A stretch of DNA of 64,000 nucleotides from an uncultured Vampirovibrio sp. (GCA_910583725.1 CAJTXZ010000010.1:1-64000), one strand, 5' to 3'; shown: positions 17,184-24,684, counted from the first letter of the stretch. Notes: a model not told the origin generated them from the letters alone. Numbers and translations are program-made.

Positions 17184-17555
17184 CTAAAAATCAAGCCCGG
17201 CTTCCCTTGCAGCATCAGCTAAAGCCTGAATTCTGCCGTGGAATAAAAAGCCGCCTCTGTCAAAAACAACTTCTTTAATGCCTTTTGCAAGAGCCTTTTT
17301 AGCGATATCTTCGCCAACCATTTTTGCAGCATTAATATTCCCGCCATGAGATAATAATTTATCCCTTAAATCCTTGGCATCGCTTGAAGATGCCGCAATA
17401 GTTACACCCTTAGTATCATCAATTAATTGGGCGTAAATATGCTTAATACTTCTGTAAACAGCGAGTCTTGGACATTCAGCAGTTCCTGAAATCTTTGTCC
17501 TTACTCTTTTGTGTCTTTTTCTTGTTTGTTCTTTTCTGTTAATTAATTTAATCAT
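17184..17555 (-). CDS. rplR: 50S ribosomal protein L18
   Basis: L18 binds 5S rRNA and helps attach it to the central protuberance of the large subunit. The N-terminus is basic (RKEQTRKRHKRVRTKI). The body shows AECPRLAVYRSIKHIYAQ, ending in VVFDRGGFLFHGRIQALADA and AREAGLDF, all typical. Length (123 aa) is normal. It is the last gene of this segment of the spc cluster; rpsE, which normally follows, is absent and a terminator lies beyond. Confidence 0.97.
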   Translation of the reverse strand: MIKLINRKEQTRKRHKRVRTKISGTAECPRLAVYRSIKHIYAQLIDDTKGVTIAASSSDAKDLRDKLLSHGGNINAAKMVGEDIAKKALAKGIKEVVFDRGGFLFHGRIQALADAAREAGLDF

Positions 17556-17625
17556 CTTATTTTTCCTTTCACCCGAACCAAATATTTCGTAAAATACGGT
17601 TCATACGGGCAATTTTAACTACTTA

Positions 17626-18165
17626 TTATTTTTTACCTGCTTTACCAGCTTTGCGTCTTACAAATTCGCCTTCATAGCGTACACCCTTGCCTTTATATAC
17701 TTCAGGCGGACGTTTAGACCTGATAAGGGCGGCAATGTCACCTACTGCCTGCTTGTTTGAACCTGTAATTGTGATTTTGGTATTAGCTTCTACTGCAATC
17801 TTTATGCCTTCCGGCGGTTCAATTACAATCGGGTGTGAATAGCCAAGCTGCAGATTAATAGAATTGCCCTGCATTTGAGCCCTGTAACCTACACCCTGAA
17901 TTTCAAGTTTCTTTTCAAAACCGTCTTTAACACCAAGCACGATATTGTGAACCAAAGTTCTTGAAAGACCGTGTAATGAACGGCTCTTTCTATCATCACT
18001 TTTTCTTGTTAAAATAATTTCTTTGCCTTCAACCTTAACTTCAATTTCAGGCCTAACTGTAACGGACTCTGTGCCTTTCGGGCCTTTCGCCGTTACAACA
18101 TTGTTTTCAACCTTAACTTCAACCCCGTCAGGAATTTCAACGGGCAATCTTCCAATTCTGGACAT
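17626..18165 (-). CDS. rplF: 50S ribosomal protein L6
   Basis: L6 sits near the GTPase-associated region of the 50S subunit. MSRIGRLPVEIPDGVEV at the start and the C-terminal RPPEVYKGKGVRYEGEFV with RKAGK are diagnostic. I start it at the ATG at 18165, giving 179 aa, the usual length; the longer frame to 18204 adds a non-conserved basic stretch. It lies between rpsH and rplR in the canonical spc order, with 160 nt to rpsH. Confidence 0.97.
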   Translation of the reverse strand: MSRIGRLPVEIPDGVEVKVENNVVTAKGPKGTESVTVRPEIEVKVEGKEIILTRKSDDRKSRSLHGLSRTLVHNIVLGVKDGFEKKLEIQGVGYRAQMQGNSINLQLGYSHPIVIEPPEGIKIAVEANTKITITGSNKQAVGDIAALIRSKRPPEVYKGKGVRYEGEFVRRKAGKAGKK

Positions 18166-18327
18166 TCTTTTTCTCCTTTTGCTTTTACGTGAGGCAGTAT
18201 ACAAGATAAAATCTTACCAGGAACACTGCACACAACCTATGTATATATCAAGCGGGAACGCTTCAACCCTGACAATATCAGAGTCAAATCAACCCTTAGC
18301 GCTGAATTTTACAGCGCAGTAAACCTG

Positions 18328-18723
18328 CTACCAAACGTAGCAGAGCACTTCACCGCCAACGTTTTCTTTTTTGGCAGCTTTATCTGTTAATAAACCTTTA
18401 CTTGTAGAAACAATGGCAATTCCAAGTCCATCAAAAACTTTTGGCAGATTTTTTGCCTTGGAATAAGTTCTCAAGCCTGGTGTAGAAACTCTCTTTAAGT
18501 TTGTGATAACAGGTTTAGTACCGTTATATTTTAATTCAACATCAATAACATTAAAACCGTCTTTTTCTTTAACTATATAGCCGTTAATATATCCTTCTTC
18601 TTTTAAAAGTTTTACCATTTCAACCTTTAATTTTGAAGCAGGAATTTCAACGTTTGAATGCCTAACGGTGTTGGCATTTCTGATTCTTGTGAGTAAATCT
18701 GCAATAGGATCACTAACTGTCAT
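18328..18723 (-). CDS. rpsH: 30S ribosomal protein S8
   Basis: S8 is a primary 16S rRNA-binding protein of the small subunit platform. TVSDPIADLLTRIRNANTV, VISTSKGLLTDKAA as IVSTSKGLLTDKAA and the final GGEVLCYVW identify it. The start at 18723 (131 aa, normal) has an AAAGG Shine-Dalgarno sequence; the longer frame adds 23 unconserved residues. It is separated from rpsN by about 2.3 kb of inserted genes and seems to have acquired its own promoter at 18831-18859. Confidence 0.97.
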   Translation of the reverse strand: MTVSDPIADLLTRIRNANTVRHSNVEIPASKLKVEMVKLLKEEGYINGYIVKEKDGFNVIDVELKYNGTKPVITNLKRVSTPGLRTYSKAKNLPKVFDGLGIAIVSTSKGLLTDKAAKKENVGGEVLCYVW

Positions 18724-18793
18724 TTTAATTTTTCCCTTTCTACTTGCAAAGCCAAAACGCCTGTTTTGTCCTTGTAGTTTAGTAATTTTCATA

Positions 18794-18821
18794 CTTTATG
18801 GCACAATTTTGCACCATAAAG
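18794..18821. other. Hairpin in the rpsH leader
   Basis: CTTTATGG (18794-18801) and CCATAAAG (18814-18821) form a perfect 8-bp stem between the rpsH promoter and its start. It could control expression of the displaced ribosomal genes; function is unproven. Confidence 0.45.
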
Positions 18822-18830
18822 ACAAGATAA

Positions 18831-18859
18831 ATAATAAATAAAACAAAAAAAATATGCAA
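18831..18859 (-). promoter_or_regulatory. Promoter candidate for rpsH-rplF-rplR
   Basis: On the minus strand TTGCAT (18859-18854) and TATTAT (18836-18831) are spaced 17 nt. The -35 box lies inside the left copy of the 38-bp direct repeat, so the repeat may supply the promoter for the severed ribosomal genes. Confidence 0.45.
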
Positions 18860-18888
18860 ACTTTTGTAAAAAATTGTAAAGTTTGGAT
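18851..18888. repeat. Direct repeat, copy A (flanks the toxin-antitoxin module)
   Basis: This 38-bp sequence matches copy B at 19606-19643 at 37 of 38 positions. It contains the inverted repeat CAAACTTT / AAAGTTTG. The two copies lie 755 bp apart and enclose the dinJ-yafQ pair. Confidence 0.85.
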
Positions 18889-18974
18889 GATATGCAACAA
18901 TTTAAGATTCAAAATTAAGCAGCCAGACAAAACAGTAGCTACAGGGCAATAATCATCAATATTGACAAATACTA

Positions 18975-19262
18975 CTACAGTCTAAACAAATCGCTATGCG
19001 TGCCGGTGCGAAACAAAACTAAGGTAAGGGTGTCGTTTTCAATTTTATAAATCAAAAGCCAATCAGGCTCAATGTGGCATTCTCTATAATTTTTATAATT
19101 ACCGCTCAGGGGATGATCTCTATATTTTTCGGGCAATGATTGCGTGGTACAAAGAATATCAATAACTGTATCAAGTTTTGATAAATCACACCCGCGCCTG
19201 TTGGCAAGTTTTAAATCCCGCTTCATCTGTTTGCCAAAAGCAACATTTTTAATCTTCATCAT
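18975..19262 (-). CDS. yafQ: Type II toxin, YafQ/RelE-family mRNA interferase
   Basis: A ribosome-dependent mRNA endonuclease toxin. LPEKYRDHPLSGNYKNYREC, HIEPDWLLIYKI and LVLFRTGTHSDLF are the YafQ-type motifs, including the conserved His and C-terminal RTGTHSDLF. Length (95 aa) is normal. It overlaps the end of the antitoxin gene by 14 nt (ATG at 19262; a second ATG at 19259 is also possible), the usual coupling. The pair sits inside the ribosomal protein cluster on the same strand as the ribosomal genes. Confidence 0.93.
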   Translation of the reverse strand: MMKIKNVAFGKQMKRDLKLANRRGCDLSKLDTVIDILCTTQSLPEKYRDHPLSGNYKNYRECHIEPDWLLIYKIENDTLTLVLFRTGTHSDLFRL

Positions 19263-19530
19263 CGCCCGCTAACATTGCTTGAATAACATCTTTGGAATTT
19301 GTATAGGGTATAATCTCCCTATTGCCATTTTCAACATCTTCTATAGCTTGCTTCGTTGCAGCATTTGGAATTTCAAGAGATAATTCAAAGGGGATTCTTT
19401 TTTCTCTAACAACAGTTTTTACAAACATATTTATGGCCGTTGACATAGTTAAGCCAAATTCATTACACAAATAATCAAATTGTTTTTTTAACTTTTCATC
19501 CATACGAATAGAAATATTTGATTGCGGCAT
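19249..19530 (-). CDS. dinJ: Type II antitoxin, DinJ/RelB family
   Basis: Antitoxin partner of the adjoining YafQ-like toxin. The N-terminus SNISIRMDEKLKKQFDYL is the ribbon-helix-helix DNA-binding part, followed by FGLTMSTAINMFVKTVVREK and a toxin-wrapping C-terminus. Length 93 aa. An AGAGG Shine-Dalgarno sequence precedes the ATG. A perfect palindrome on its promoter suggests autorepression by the toxin-antitoxin complex. Confidence 0.92.
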   Translation of the reverse strand: MPQSNISIRMDEKLKKQFDYLCNEFGLTMSTAINMFVKTVVREKRIPFELSLEIPNAATKQAIEDVENGNREIIPYTNSKDVIQAMLAGDDED

Positions 19531-19556
19531 ACAACACCTCTATACATTTTTATTAC

Positions 19557-19570
19557 ATTGTAATTACAAT
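19557..19570. promoter_or_regulatory. Operator palindrome of dinJ-yafQ
   Basis: ATTGTAATTACAAT is a perfect 14-bp palindrome overlapping the -10 box and start region of the module's promoter, about 27 bp before the dinJ ATG. It is the likely binding site of the DinJ ribbon-helix-helix. Confidence 0.65.
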
Positions 19571-19596
19571 ATACAACATTTTAATAGATTTTTCAA
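19568..19596 (-). promoter_or_regulatory. dinJ-yafQ promoter
   Basis: On the minus strand TTGAAA (19596-19591) and TATATT (19573-19568) are spaced 17 nt. The -10 box overlaps the palindromic operator. Confidence 0.6.
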
Positions 19597-19605
19597 CTTG
19601 AAAAA

Positions 19606-19643
19606 AATATGCAAACTTTTGTAAAAAAATGTAAAGTTTGGAT
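19606..19643. repeat. Direct repeat, copy B
   Basis: Second copy of the 38-bp repeat (see 18851-18888), one mismatch. Its right end overlaps a plausible plus-strand promoter for the 19680 gene (TTGTAA, 16 nt, GATAAT). Confidence 0.85.
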
Positions 19644-19679
19644 AATCATATAGCAAATTTCAAAATTTAGGAGCGTTTA

Positions 19680-20000
19680 ATGGATACCAAACATAAAATA
19701 ATAGATAGGGGAGGACAAAGTATGACATCAGTATCGTCTGGAAACTTAGTATTGGTTAAAGGTATTAATGGGTATAATCATATTAACCCTGCGCATATTG
19801 AAAATATAACTACAACGGATGGTAAAATAGATATCCAATTGGCAAGCGGCAGAAATGTACTAGCTGACAAAAGTAATAATTATAACCTTATCGATGCAAC
19901 ATTACAAGCAATGTCTCACAATAATGAAGGCGGCATACTTTATGAAGCAAGATATGGAAAGAAAATGCCCTTGCCGCCGTCTCCGTTTGATGAATCATAA
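19680..20000 (+). CDS. Small protein of unknown function, possible FlbD/SwrD-like fold
   Basis: Not recognised with certainty. The 106-aa protein starts after a clear AGGAG Shine-Dalgarno sequence. Residues about 23-75 (LVLVKGINGYNHINPAHIENI, then GKIDIQLASGRNVLA) have the rhythm of small beta-rich FlbD/SwrD-type proteins: beta strand, conserved IN(P)xHIxxI, a second strand with a GR turn. The Gly/Pro-rich tail (KKMPLPPSPFDES) looks disordered. It is the only plus-strand gene inside the ribosomal cluster, between the toxin-antitoxin pair and the degenerate HExxH paralogue, and probably came with the insertion. Confidence 0.6.
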   Translation: MDTKHKIIDRGGQSMTSVSSGNLVLVKGINGYNHINPAHIENITTTDGKIDIQLASGRNVLADKSNNYNLIDATLQAMSHNNEGGILYEARYGKKMPLPPSPFDES

Positions 20001-20061
20001 CATTATATGTAAAAAGTGATTTTTGCAGATTAATTATACAATTTTGAATAACAATACTCTA

Positions 20062-20101
20062 AAATTCCAGACTTCCACAATATCAGAGAAATCTGGAATT
20101 T
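20062..20101. terminator. Bidirectional terminator-like hairpin
   Basis: AAATTCCAGA (20062-20071) pairs perfectly with TCTGGAATTT (20092-20101). It lies between the converging 19680 gene and the secreted protein gene at 20176 and can end both transcripts. Confidence 0.65.
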
Positions 20102-20175
20102 AATCTTATATATATCTAATTGTAAGTCATATACACAGCTATTAAATTCTTAACAGGTATTCAAGCCAAATCTCA

Positions 20176-20916
20176 TTAATACCCTGCTGTTCTGGCTTTT
20201 TGGGTGGCTCTATATATATTATAAAGAATCCTTATCTTATTTTCCAATTCCGCCTTTGAATATCCGGGTGAATCAATCTCAAGCTTATTATAAGCGTCGC
20301 TCATCCTAACAAGCCTTATTATATAATTTACATCCAAGGGCGACGCTATATAAAGCTTTCTAATGGCATTCTCTCTCTTTACAAGCTTGTTATCAAATAA
20401 TTCTAAGCCTGGGTTTTCATACAAAAAATAATCCCACAAATTTCCTTCAAGAGACCAGGCAAATATCTGTTCATTCACAGAATCAATAGAATCACAATGT
20501 ACGGAAAGCCCTGCAAGCAATGCCGCAAGAGCCTCATTGGGGGCATCTTTATGCTCCTTATTAACATAAATATAAATTCTTCCATTTTTCATACGAACGA
20601 GGCCTGCAAAATTTTCATAAATTGAATCAATTTTAGCTAAATCCTTAAACTCAATCCTCATAGCCTTTGAGGTTGGATTTTTGCCAAGGATTCTTTTGTA
20701 TGAAGCAATAGCATGGGTGTCTTTTAATAATTTTACAGCAGATAATATTTTTTCATCAGATGTTATCTTGTCGAGATTCGCTTCAAAATCAAACGTATCA
20801 AACTCGGGACTTCTAACAAACCTGTAAGCGCCCTGAGCCTCGGCTTTATCAATCCAGCTAAAGGATACAATTGAAACAGCCAAAACAAGATACAAAAATA
20901 TTTTTTTAAAATTCAT
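20176..20916 (-). CDS. Secreted protein, catalytically degenerate paralogue of the HExxH protein at 32179
   Basis: A signal peptide (NFKKIFLYLVLAVSIVSFSW, cleavage near AEA) marks it as exported. It aligns along its length with the product of 32179-32829: IEFKDLA, NGRIYIYVNKEHKDAPNEAL, SVNEQIFAWSLEG, then LVKRENAIRKLYI. Where that protein has HEAIH, this one has GLSVH: the first His and the catalytic Glu are gone, so metalloprotease activity is unlikely. 246 aa from the ATG at 20916. It lies within the ribosomal cluster just beyond the rpsN terminator. Family name unknown to me. Confidence 0.75.
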   Translation of the reverse strand: MNFKKIFLYLVLAVSIVSFSWIDKAEAQGAYRFVRSPEFDTFDFEANLDKITSDEKILSAVKLLKDTHAIASYKRILGKNPTSKAMRIEFKDLAKIDSIYENFAGLVRMKNGRIYIYVNKEHKDAPNEALAALLAGLSVHCDSIDSVNEQIFAWSLEGNLWDYFLYENPGLELFDNKLVKRENAIRKLYIASPLDVNYIIRLVRMSDAYNKLEIDSPGYSKAELENKIRILYNIYRATQKARTAGY

Positions 20917-20960
20917 AAAAATCAACACCCTTTCATCCTATTATCAATAAATGCAAACAT

Positions 20961-20989
20961 AATTAAAACACACCCGAAACCGGGTGTGT
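20961..20989 (-). terminator. Terminator after rpsN
   Basis: On the minus strand ACACACCCG (20989-20981) pairs with CGGGTGTGT (20976-20968), loop GTTT, followed by TTTTAATT. It ends the S10-to-rpsN transcript, so the downstream ribosomal genes need their own promoter. Confidence 0.88.
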
Positions 20990-21009
20990 TAATAATCTTT
21001 AAAATACTC

Positions 21010-21216
21010 TTACCAAGATGCTTTTGTAACACCTGGCAACAAGCCTCTGTGAGCGAATTCTCTTAAATGAATCCTGCAAAGACCGAAATCTCTGTGATAC
21101 CCATGCGGTCTTCCGCAGATAGAGCATCTGTTATGAAGTCTTACAGCGGGATATTTTCCTTTTGCTGCAAGCATTTCGCGTCTTTCCTCTTTGTTTATCA
21201 TTGCTTTTTTAGCCAT
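21010..21216 (-). CDS. rpsN: 30S ribosomal protein S14, zinc-type
   Basis: S14 binds 16S rRNA in the 30S head. Near residues 31-50 it carries CSICGRPHGYHRDFGLCRIH, so the zinc ligands read C-C-C-H (Cys31, Cys34, Cys47, His50). The usual zinc-type S14 has CRxC in the last pair; the His change should still bind zinc. The end, RGLLPGVTKASW, is standard. 68 aa, slightly longer than the usual 61. Last gene before the terminator and the insertion. Confidence 0.95.
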   Translation of the reverse strand: MAKKAMINKEERREMLAAKGKYPAVRLHNRCSICGRPHGYHRDFGLCRIHLREFAHRGLLPGVTKASW

Positions 21217-21236
21217 TATTGTTTAGTCTCCTTTGA

Positions 21237-21794
21237 TTAATGTTTTTTAAATGGCATACCTAAATGTGCCAGAAGGCTTTTTGCCATTTCATCATTTGGG
21301 GCGGTTGTAATTATTGAAATATTCATACCCTTAACAATATCAACTTCTTCATAGTGAATTTCAGGGAAGAGAGCCTGTTCCTTAAGACCAAAGGTATAAT
21401 TGCCTCTGCCATCAAAACTTTTTGATGAAACACCTCTAAAGTCACGGATTCTGGGAAGTACAACGCAGACTAATTTTTGTAAAAAGTCATACATCTTTTC
21501 GCCCCTAAGAGTAACCATAGAACCAACCGGCATACCTTCTCTTAATTTATAAGAAGCAATTGATTTTTTTGCTTTAGTAACAAGCGCCTTTTGTCCTGCA
21601 ATTTTTGTCAATTGGTTAACAATTGACTCTGCAAGTTTTGAATTGTGGGATGCTTCGCCCACACCCATATTTATAACTATCTTATGAAGCTTTGGAATCT
21701 GCATATCATTTGATAGCTTAAATTCTTCTTTTAATTGATTTCTGATTTCTTCATCATATTTAGCTTTTAAATCAGTAGTTTTTGTCGCTGGCAT
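21237..21794 (-). CDS. rplE: 50S ribosomal protein L5
   Basis: L5 joins 5S rRNA to the 50S central protuberance. Motifs are KLHKIVINMGVGEA, GQKALVTKAKKSIASYKLRE, GMPVGSMVTLRG and FPEIHYEEVD. 185 aa is normal. It lies in canonical order between rplX and rpsN, 20 nt before rpsN. Confidence 0.97.
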   Translation of the reverse strand: MPATKTTDLKAKYDEEIRNQLKEEFKLSNDMQIPKLHKIVINMGVGEASHNSKLAESIVNQLTKIAGQKALVTKAKKSIASYKLREGMPVGSMVTLRGEKMYDFLQKLVCVVLPRIRDFRGVSSKSFDGRGNYTFGLKEQALFPEIHYEEVDIVKGMNISIITTAPNDEMAKSLLAHLGMPFKKH

Positions 21795-21880
21795 TATCTT
21801 ATTTCCTTCCTAGCCTTTGAAATTTTGCCCTTAAGTAAAAGACTGAGAGCCTGTCAAATTTCAATGCCTTAGGCTGTTAA

Positions 21881-22225
21881 TTATACATCTAATGATTCGT
21901 TGCACTTTTTACAAACACGGATTTTCTTACCGTCTTTAACTTCATGTTTTACTCTTGTAGCTTTTTCACAAGACGGGCAGTAAACCATAACCTTGCTTGA
22001 ATCCATAAAAGCTTCCTGTTTTACAAGACCGCCCTGAACTCCAGCCATAGGATTAGCTTTTTGAGCCTTAGTTACTAAATTTACACCTTCAACAAGAACT
22101 TCGCCGTTTTTAGAATCTACTTTTTTAACGTTTCCGATTTTGCCCTTGTCACGGCCAGATGTAACCATCACTCTGTCGCCGACTTTTGTATGCAATTTCA
22201 TTTCTTTTGACTTTGAGTTTGACAT
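21881..22225 (-). CDS. rplX: 50S ribosomal protein L24
   Basis: L24 is an assembly initiator that binds the 5' end of 23S rRNA. The KOW-type start (HTKVGDRVMVTSGRDKGKIG) and VLVEGVNLVTKAQKANP identify it. The C-terminal portion has two Cys pairs (CPSC and CKKC), a zinc-ribbon-like end present in some L24 proteins. 114 aa. Confidence 0.97.
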   Translation of the reverse strand: MSNSKSKEMKLHTKVGDRVMVTSGRDKGKIGNVKKVDSKNGEVLVEGVNLVTKAQKANPMAGVQGGLVKQEAFMDSSKVMVYCPSCEKATRVKHEVKDGKKIRVCKKCNESLDV

Positions 22226-22243
22226 TTTTTTGTTCCTTTTAAA

Positions 22244-22612
22244 TTAAATAACCTCAGGTGCAAGAGAAACTATTTTCATAAAGTTCTTATCTCTTAATTC
22301 CCTTGCAACAGGACCAAATACACGGGTGCCTCTCGGGTTGTTATCTTTATTTATTATAACAGCAGCATTGTCATCAAACCTGATAACAGAACCGTCGTTT
22401 CTTTTGATATCAGCAGTTGTTCTAACAACAACAGCACTTACTACATCGCCTTTTTTAACAGGCATCCCGGGGGCAGCATCCTTAACTGATGCGACAATTA
22501 TATCACCGACAGCAGCATATTTTTTATTTGAGCTTCCCATAACACGGATGCATAAAAGTTCTTTAGCACCGGTATTGTCTGCCACCTGTAATCTAGTTTC
22601 TTGTTGTATCAT
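22244..22612 (-). CDS. rplN: 50S ribosomal protein L14
   Basis: L14 lies at the 30S/50S interface. MIQQETRLQVADNTGAKE, the GDIIVASVKDA segment, RTTADIKRNDGSVIRFDDNA and GTRVFGPVARELR are all canonical. 122 aa, normal. In standard position between rpsQ and rplX. Confidence 0.98.
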   Translation of the reverse strand: MIQQETRLQVADNTGAKELLCIRVMGSSNKKYAAVGDIIVASVKDAAPGMPVKKGDVVSAVVVRTTADIKRNDGSVIRFDDNAAVIINKDNNPRGTRVFGPVARELRDKNFMKIVSLAPEVI

Positions 22613-22687
22613 TTCTTTTTACCTTTTTAATTATTTTAGTGAATTTACTTTAACCTTGAAAATGATTTTCAAGGATATAAGAAAAAT

Positions 22688-22933
22688 TTATTTTGCAGCT
22701 TCAACAACCTTATCCAAAACCCATCTTACAGAGCCTGAAATTGGTCTATTTTCAATGATGGAAACCACATCGCCCACTTTGGAAGCGCCATTCACATCGC
22801 TTGCTTTAAATTTTTTGGTAAATGTCATTGTCTTTTTATATTTTTTATGAGCTTTTTTTTCAGCAACAGACACAACAATTGTCTTGTCCATCTTGTCGCT
22901 CACTACAGTTCCAACTATGACTTTCTTTGGCAT
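22688..22933 (-). CDS. rpsQ: 30S ribosomal protein S17
   Basis: S17 is an early 16S-binding OB-fold protein. VGTVVSDKMDKTIVVSV, HKKYKKTMTF and the basic/hydrophobic end ISGSVRWVLDKVVEAAK fit the family; 81 aa is normal. In standard order between rpmC and rplN. Confidence 0.97.
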   Translation of the reverse strand: MPKKVIVGTVVSDKMDKTIVVSVAEKKAHKKYKKTMTFTKKFKASDVNGASKVGDVVSIIENRPISGSVRWVLDKVVEAAK

Positions 22934-22950
22934 TTTATTGTTTCCTTATC

Positions 22951-23148
22951 TTAAGCATTAATTTCTTTTTGTCTCAAAATTGTTTTCATTTGAGCTATTT
23001 CTTTTCTTAATTTTTTAAGCTGACTCGGATTTTCAAGAGGAGTCATCTTATTATGTTTCATTCTTAAAGAAAACAATTCTTTTTTAGAATTAACAATCAT
23101 TTCCTTTAATTCATCTATAGCTTTTTCTTTTATTTCATTAATTTTCAT
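22951..23148 (-). CDS. rpmC: 50S ribosomal protein L29
   Basis: A short two-helix protein near the exit tunnel and the SRP/trigger factor docking site. KAIDELKEMIVNSKKELFSL, RMKHNKMTPLENPSQLKKL and RKEIAQMKTILRQKE are typical. 65 aa. Its start overlaps the end of rplP by 11 nt. Confidence 0.97.
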   Translation of the reverse strand: MKINEIKEKAIDELKEMIVNSKKELFSLRMKHNKMTPLENPSQLKKLRKEIAQMKTILRQKEINA

Positions 23149-23557
23149 CTTGCACCACCTGTTTTTCTACAATTCTGGTCTTGACAGGAAGCTTTTGTGC
23201 AGCCAATTTAAGAGCTTCAATTGCATCCTCTCTTACTGAATAATCAATTTCAAAAAGAAGTCTGCCGGGTTTTACTACAGCTACCCAATACTCAGGGTTG
23301 CCTTTTCCCTTACCCATACGGGTTTCAGCAGGTTTTGCAGTAATTGGTTTATCCGGGAATATCTTAATCCAAACATTACCGCCTCTTTTAATTTTACGTG
23401 TCATACAACGACGGGCAGCTTCTATTTGTCTTGATGTAATCCAGGCAGGATCAACACTTATTAAACCGTAAGAACCAAATTCCAAAGTAGTGCCTCTGGT
23501 CTCAGTTCCTTTCATATTGCCTTTCATTTTCTTTCTGAATTTGGTTTTTTTAGGCAT
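23138..23557 (-). CDS. rplP: 50S ribosomal protein L16
   Basis: L16 helps position A-site tRNA in the peptidyl transferase region. The start MPKKTKFRKKMKGNMKG, followed by GYGLIS-like FGSYGLISVDPAWITSRQIE, AARRCMTRKIKRGG and RMGKGKGNPEYWVAVVKPGR are diagnostic. I use the ATG at 23557 (140 aa), the second in-frame Met, as it matches the family start. Confidence 0.97.
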   Translation of the reverse strand: MPKKTKFRKKMKGNMKGTETRGTTLEFGSYGLISVDPAWITSRQIEAARRCMTRKIKRGGNVWIKIFPDKPITAKPAETRMGKGKGNPEYWVAVVKPGRLLFEIDYSVREDAIEALKLAAQKLPVKTRIVEKQVVQDEN

Positions 23558-23587
23558 TAACATTTTTAGTTTGCTCCTATTTATACT

Positions 23588-24337
23588 TTATGCTTCAGCT
23601 TCAGAAGCATTGTCTTCACTACGTTTTCTTCTGTTAAGAGGACGGTTTGCACCCTCTTTGTTGTTTTGTGGTTTTTTGGTTTTTATATTTTGATCAGCCT
23701 TTTCACCGGGCATTAAATCACCTTTAAATACCCAAACTTTAACGCCGATTTTACCCATAACCGTATCAGCTTCTGCAAAACCGTACTGCACATCGGCTCT
23801 TAAAGTTTGAAGAGGAATACGGCCTTCTTTTGCCCATTCACTTCTTGCAATTTCAGCACCGCCTAAACGGCCTGAAACCATAACCTTAATACCTTGTACA
23901 CCGGCACGCATTGTTCTTTGCATAGCCTGTTTCATAGCTCTTCTGAATGCTATACGTTTTTCCAATTGAAGTGCGATATTTTCTGCAACAAGCTGAGCAT
24001 CAACATCAATTCTTGCCACTTCCACAACATCAATTGAAACATTTTTGTTGTTAATTAAATTCTGAACAGCAGTTCTTAATTCATCAATACCCTGGCCGCC
24101 GCGTCCTACAACGATACCGGGTTTTGCAGTGACTACTGTAATATTAATATTTTGAGCTTTTCTTGCCACCAAAACTCTTGATACACCGGCAGTGTAAAGC
24201 TTTTTCTTTACAAACCTTCTGATTTTAGCATCTTCGGCGATATTTGCTGCATACTGTTTTTTCTTTGCAAACCAAGTGCTAACCCAAGGTTCAATTATTC
24301 CTATTCTAAATCCGGTTGGATGTGTCTTCTGTCCCAA
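23588..24337 (-). CDS. rpsC: 30S ribosomal protein S3
   Basis: S3 is a KH-domain protein of the 30S head with mRNA helicase role. MGQKTHPTGFRIGIIEPWVS, the KH loop IVVGRGGQGIDELR, MRAGVQGIKVMVSGRLGGA and RIPLQTLRADVQYGFAEA are canonical. A Lys/Asn/Arg-rich tail of about 35 residues makes it 249 aa, longer than the typical 210-235. Confidence 0.97.
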   Translation of the reverse strand: MGQKTHPTGFRIGIIEPWVSTWFAKKKQYAANIAEDAKIRRFVKKKLYTAGVSRVLVARKAQNINITVVTAKPGIVVGRGGQGIDELRTAVQNLINNKNVSIDVVEVARIDVDAQLVAENIALQLEKRIAFRRAMKQAMQRTMRAGVQGIKVMVSGRLGGAEIARSEWAKEGRIPLQTLRADVQYGFAEADTVMGKIGVKVWVFKGDLMPGEKADQNIKTKKPQNNKEGANRPLNRRKRSEDNASEAEA

Positions 24338-24348
24338 AGTTATATCTC

Positions 24349-24684
24349 CTAGTTTTTCGTTAATTTCACTGTTAAATGTGAGGTTCTTTTTAGTCTTTTA
24401 TACATTCTGCCTTGCGCTCTGGGTCTGGCTCTTTTGTAAGTCACACTCTCATCGGCATATATTTCAGAAACTTTAAGAGCACCTGCCGTACCGTCAAATT
24501 TTTCAGATGCATTTGCAATAGCAGCTGTCAAATTTTTCTCAACAACTCTTGCTGCAAAATAAGGCATAAACTTTAAAATTCTTAAAGCATCGCTTGCCAT
24601 TTTGCCGCGAACTTCATTTATGATTCTTCTGAGTTTTCTTACAGGCATCTTTATATCAGTTTGTTTAGCTGTTGCTTGTTGCAT
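24349..24684 (-). CDS. rplV: 50S ribosomal protein L22
   Basis: L22 lines the nascent peptide tunnel. MPVRKLRRIINEVRGKMA, AIANASEKFDGTAGALKV and the C-terminal RARPRAQGRMYKRLKRTSH with its beta-hairpin loop are standard. 111 aa. 11 nt before rpsC. Confidence 0.97.
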   Translation of the reverse strand: MQQATAKQTDIKMPVRKLRRIINEVRGKMASDALRILKFMPYFAARVVEKNLTAAIANASEKFDGTAGALKVSEIYADESVTYKRARPRAQGRMYKRLKRTSHLTVKLTKN

